A stretch of DNA of 64,000 nt. Source: an uncultured Granulosicoccaceae bacterium (lineage in GTDB: Bacteria; Pseudomonadota; Gammaproteobacteria; Granulosicoccales; Granulosicoccaceae). Below are positions 63,213-64,000 of the stretch, in pieces (position 1 is the stretch's first letter; every line of letters begins with the position of its first letter). Below the pieces are notes generated by a model. It saw only the letters and a program-made list of their open reading frames with translations, searched no databases and had not been told where the DNA came from. Location: the NCBI GenBank assembly GCA_938035945.1, contig CALHOU010000048.1:1-64000 (forward strand), read 5' to 3'. Both the position numbers and the translations under genes were made by a program.

Positions 63213-64000
63213 CTAAACTCGCTCTAGCACCAGCGCTATACCTTGGCCTACACCAATGCACATCGTGCAAAGAGCATATCGGTTAGGTTTTTTTTGCAAT
63301 TCTAAAGATGCACTGAGTGCTATTCGAGCGCCAGACATTCCCAATGGGTGACCCAGTGCAATCGCACCCCCGTTAGGGTTAACTCGGGCATCATCATCCT
63401 TTAAACCAAGTGAACGAGTCACGCCCAAAGCTTGCGCCGCGAATGCTTCATTGAGTTCTAACACATCAATGTTGTCCAAGCTAAGATTGAGGCGCGACAA
63501 AAGTTGCTCGCTAGCAGGCGCAGGTCCCATACCCATGATTCTGGGTTCAACGCCTACGGTGTTCATACCTAAAATCTTTGCACGTGGCTCCAGCCCAAAT
63601 TCTTTAACCGCATTTTCTGAGGCTACAATGACAACTGCTGCACCATCATTTATCCCGGAGGCATTGCCGGCGGTTACCGTGCCATTGCCTTTAAATGGGG
63701 TAGGCAATGTCGACATTTTTTCCAGGCTGGTTAAGCGCGGGTGTTCATCTGTGTCAAACACAATATCTTCACCACGTTTTTTCTTAATGATAATAGGTGT
63801 AATTTCTTGAGCAAATCTACCAGACTCGATAGCCTGGGCCGCACGCTGTTGCGAACGAAATGCGAATGCATCCTGATCTTCTCTGGAAATGTCAAAATCC
63901 TCAGCCACATTCTCCGCCGTTAACGGCATTGAGTGAACACCATATTGCTGCTCTAAAAGCGGATTTATAAATCGCCACCCCATGGTCGTATCAAAGATCT
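63213..64000 (-). CDS. Acetyl/oxoadipyl-CoA thiolase (5' truncated by window)
   Basis: The C-terminal part of a thiolase; the frame is open to the window edge. GHPLGMSGAR (catalytic His), MCIGVGQGIALVLERV (second Cys) and NEAFAAQ are present; the nucleophilic Cys is outside the window. FDTTMGWRFINPLLEQQYGVHSMP strongly resembles the beta-ketoadipyl-CoA thiolase (PcaF) subgroup, so it may belong to aromatic-compound or dicarboxylate catabolism rather than ordinary beta-oxidation. The upstream neighbours that would settle this lie outside. Confidence 0.85.
   Translation of the reverse strand, partial: IFDTTMGWRFINPLLEQQYGVHSMPLTAENVAEDFDISREDQDAFAFRSQQRAAQAIESGRFAQEITPIIIKKKRGEDIVFDTDEHPRLTSLEKMSTLPTPFKGNGTVTAGNASGINDGAAVVIVASENAVKEFGLEPRAKILGMNTVGVEPRIMGMGPAPASEQLLSRLNLSLDNIDVLELNEAFAAQALGVTRSLGLKDDDARVNPNGGAIALGHPLGMSGARIALSASLELQKKPNRYALCTMCIGVGQGIALVLERV

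Noticed and set aside
63055-63216. 53-codon frame in the last large gap
   Set aside because: No ribosome site, no protein-like composition, and it overlaps the end of the thiolase gene.
1-64000. CRISPR array, tRNA or rRNA genes, integrase or complete insertion sequence
   Set aside because: No regularly spaced repeats, no cloverleaf or rRNA-like sequence and no transposase or integrase open frame seen on either strand by eye. A tRNA scan would settle the tRNA point.

Overview
The window is chromosomal DNA of a Gammaproteobacterium, probably marine and free-living. Markers of that group include DusC, SlyD, SbmA, EttA, a UbiB-like kinase, a DUF6279 lipoprotein, two c-di-GMP enzymes and a GlyGly-CTERM protein. 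Genes for small polar metabolites (an MttB-family methyltransferase, a GMC dehydrogenase, two phytanoyl-CoA-type dioxygenases, an Fbp/Afu-type ABC importer) fit a seawater habitat. GC looks to be in the high 40s percent by eye. I could not place the genus. I see no rRNA, tRNA, CRISPR array, integrase or complete IS, so this is core and catabolic chromosome rather than an island.

Region by region: 1-5 kb has the tail of a GntR/FCD regulator, a glyoxalase-like protein, a glycosyltransferase and a PAS-GGDEF-EAL protein. 5-11 kb is an acyl-CoA module: a fused isobutyryl-CoA mutase (icmF) divergent from a MerR regulator, thiolase and acyl-CoA dehydrogenase operon, with one palindrome in the shared promoter region. 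11-16 kb has an isomerase, a DUF4870-like membrane protein, a CDGSH Fe-S protein and a sugar-acid operon (enolase-superfamily enzyme, zinc dehydrogenase, KduD-like SDR). 16-24 kb has an NAD-epimerase-like gene, a LysR regulator and a five-gene operon of ABC importer plus two Fe(II)/2-oxoglutarate dioxygenases. 24-27 kb, on the minus strand, has TetR, an ABC1 kinase, a frameshifted small membrane protein and DUF2867.

27-41 kb is mixed housekeeping: MarR, TfoX-N, Gfo/Idh/MocA, VOC, HAD, a secreted hydrolase with a GlyGly-CTERM-like tail, an M48-TPR lipoprotein, SlyD, DUF6279, DusC, a CvfB-like protein, an RbgA-like GTPase, an MFS transporter and a Mip-like FKBP. 41-47 kb, on the minus strand, runs ettA-upp-mttB-GMC oxidoreductase, with upp and mttB overlapping by four bases. 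47-56 kb has SbmA, gamma-carbonic anhydrase, an orphan HAMP protein, VOC, GNAT, NUDIX, two alpha/beta hydrolases, EamA, a repeat-containing periplasmic protein and AlkB. 56-64 kb has a small unknown gene with glmS, a long perfect inverted repeat (REPIN-like), gloA-gloB, a GAF-GGDEF-EAL protein and a thiolase cut by the window end.

The most unusual points are: the two-way icmF/merR control region and the isobutyryl-to-butyryl-CoA route it implies; the non-ferric importer with paired dioxygenases; a pyrimidine-salvage gene coupled to a non-pyrrolysine MttB and a GMC oxidoreductase; the frameshifted small gene in the kinase operon; and the 28-bp perfect palindrome after glmS.
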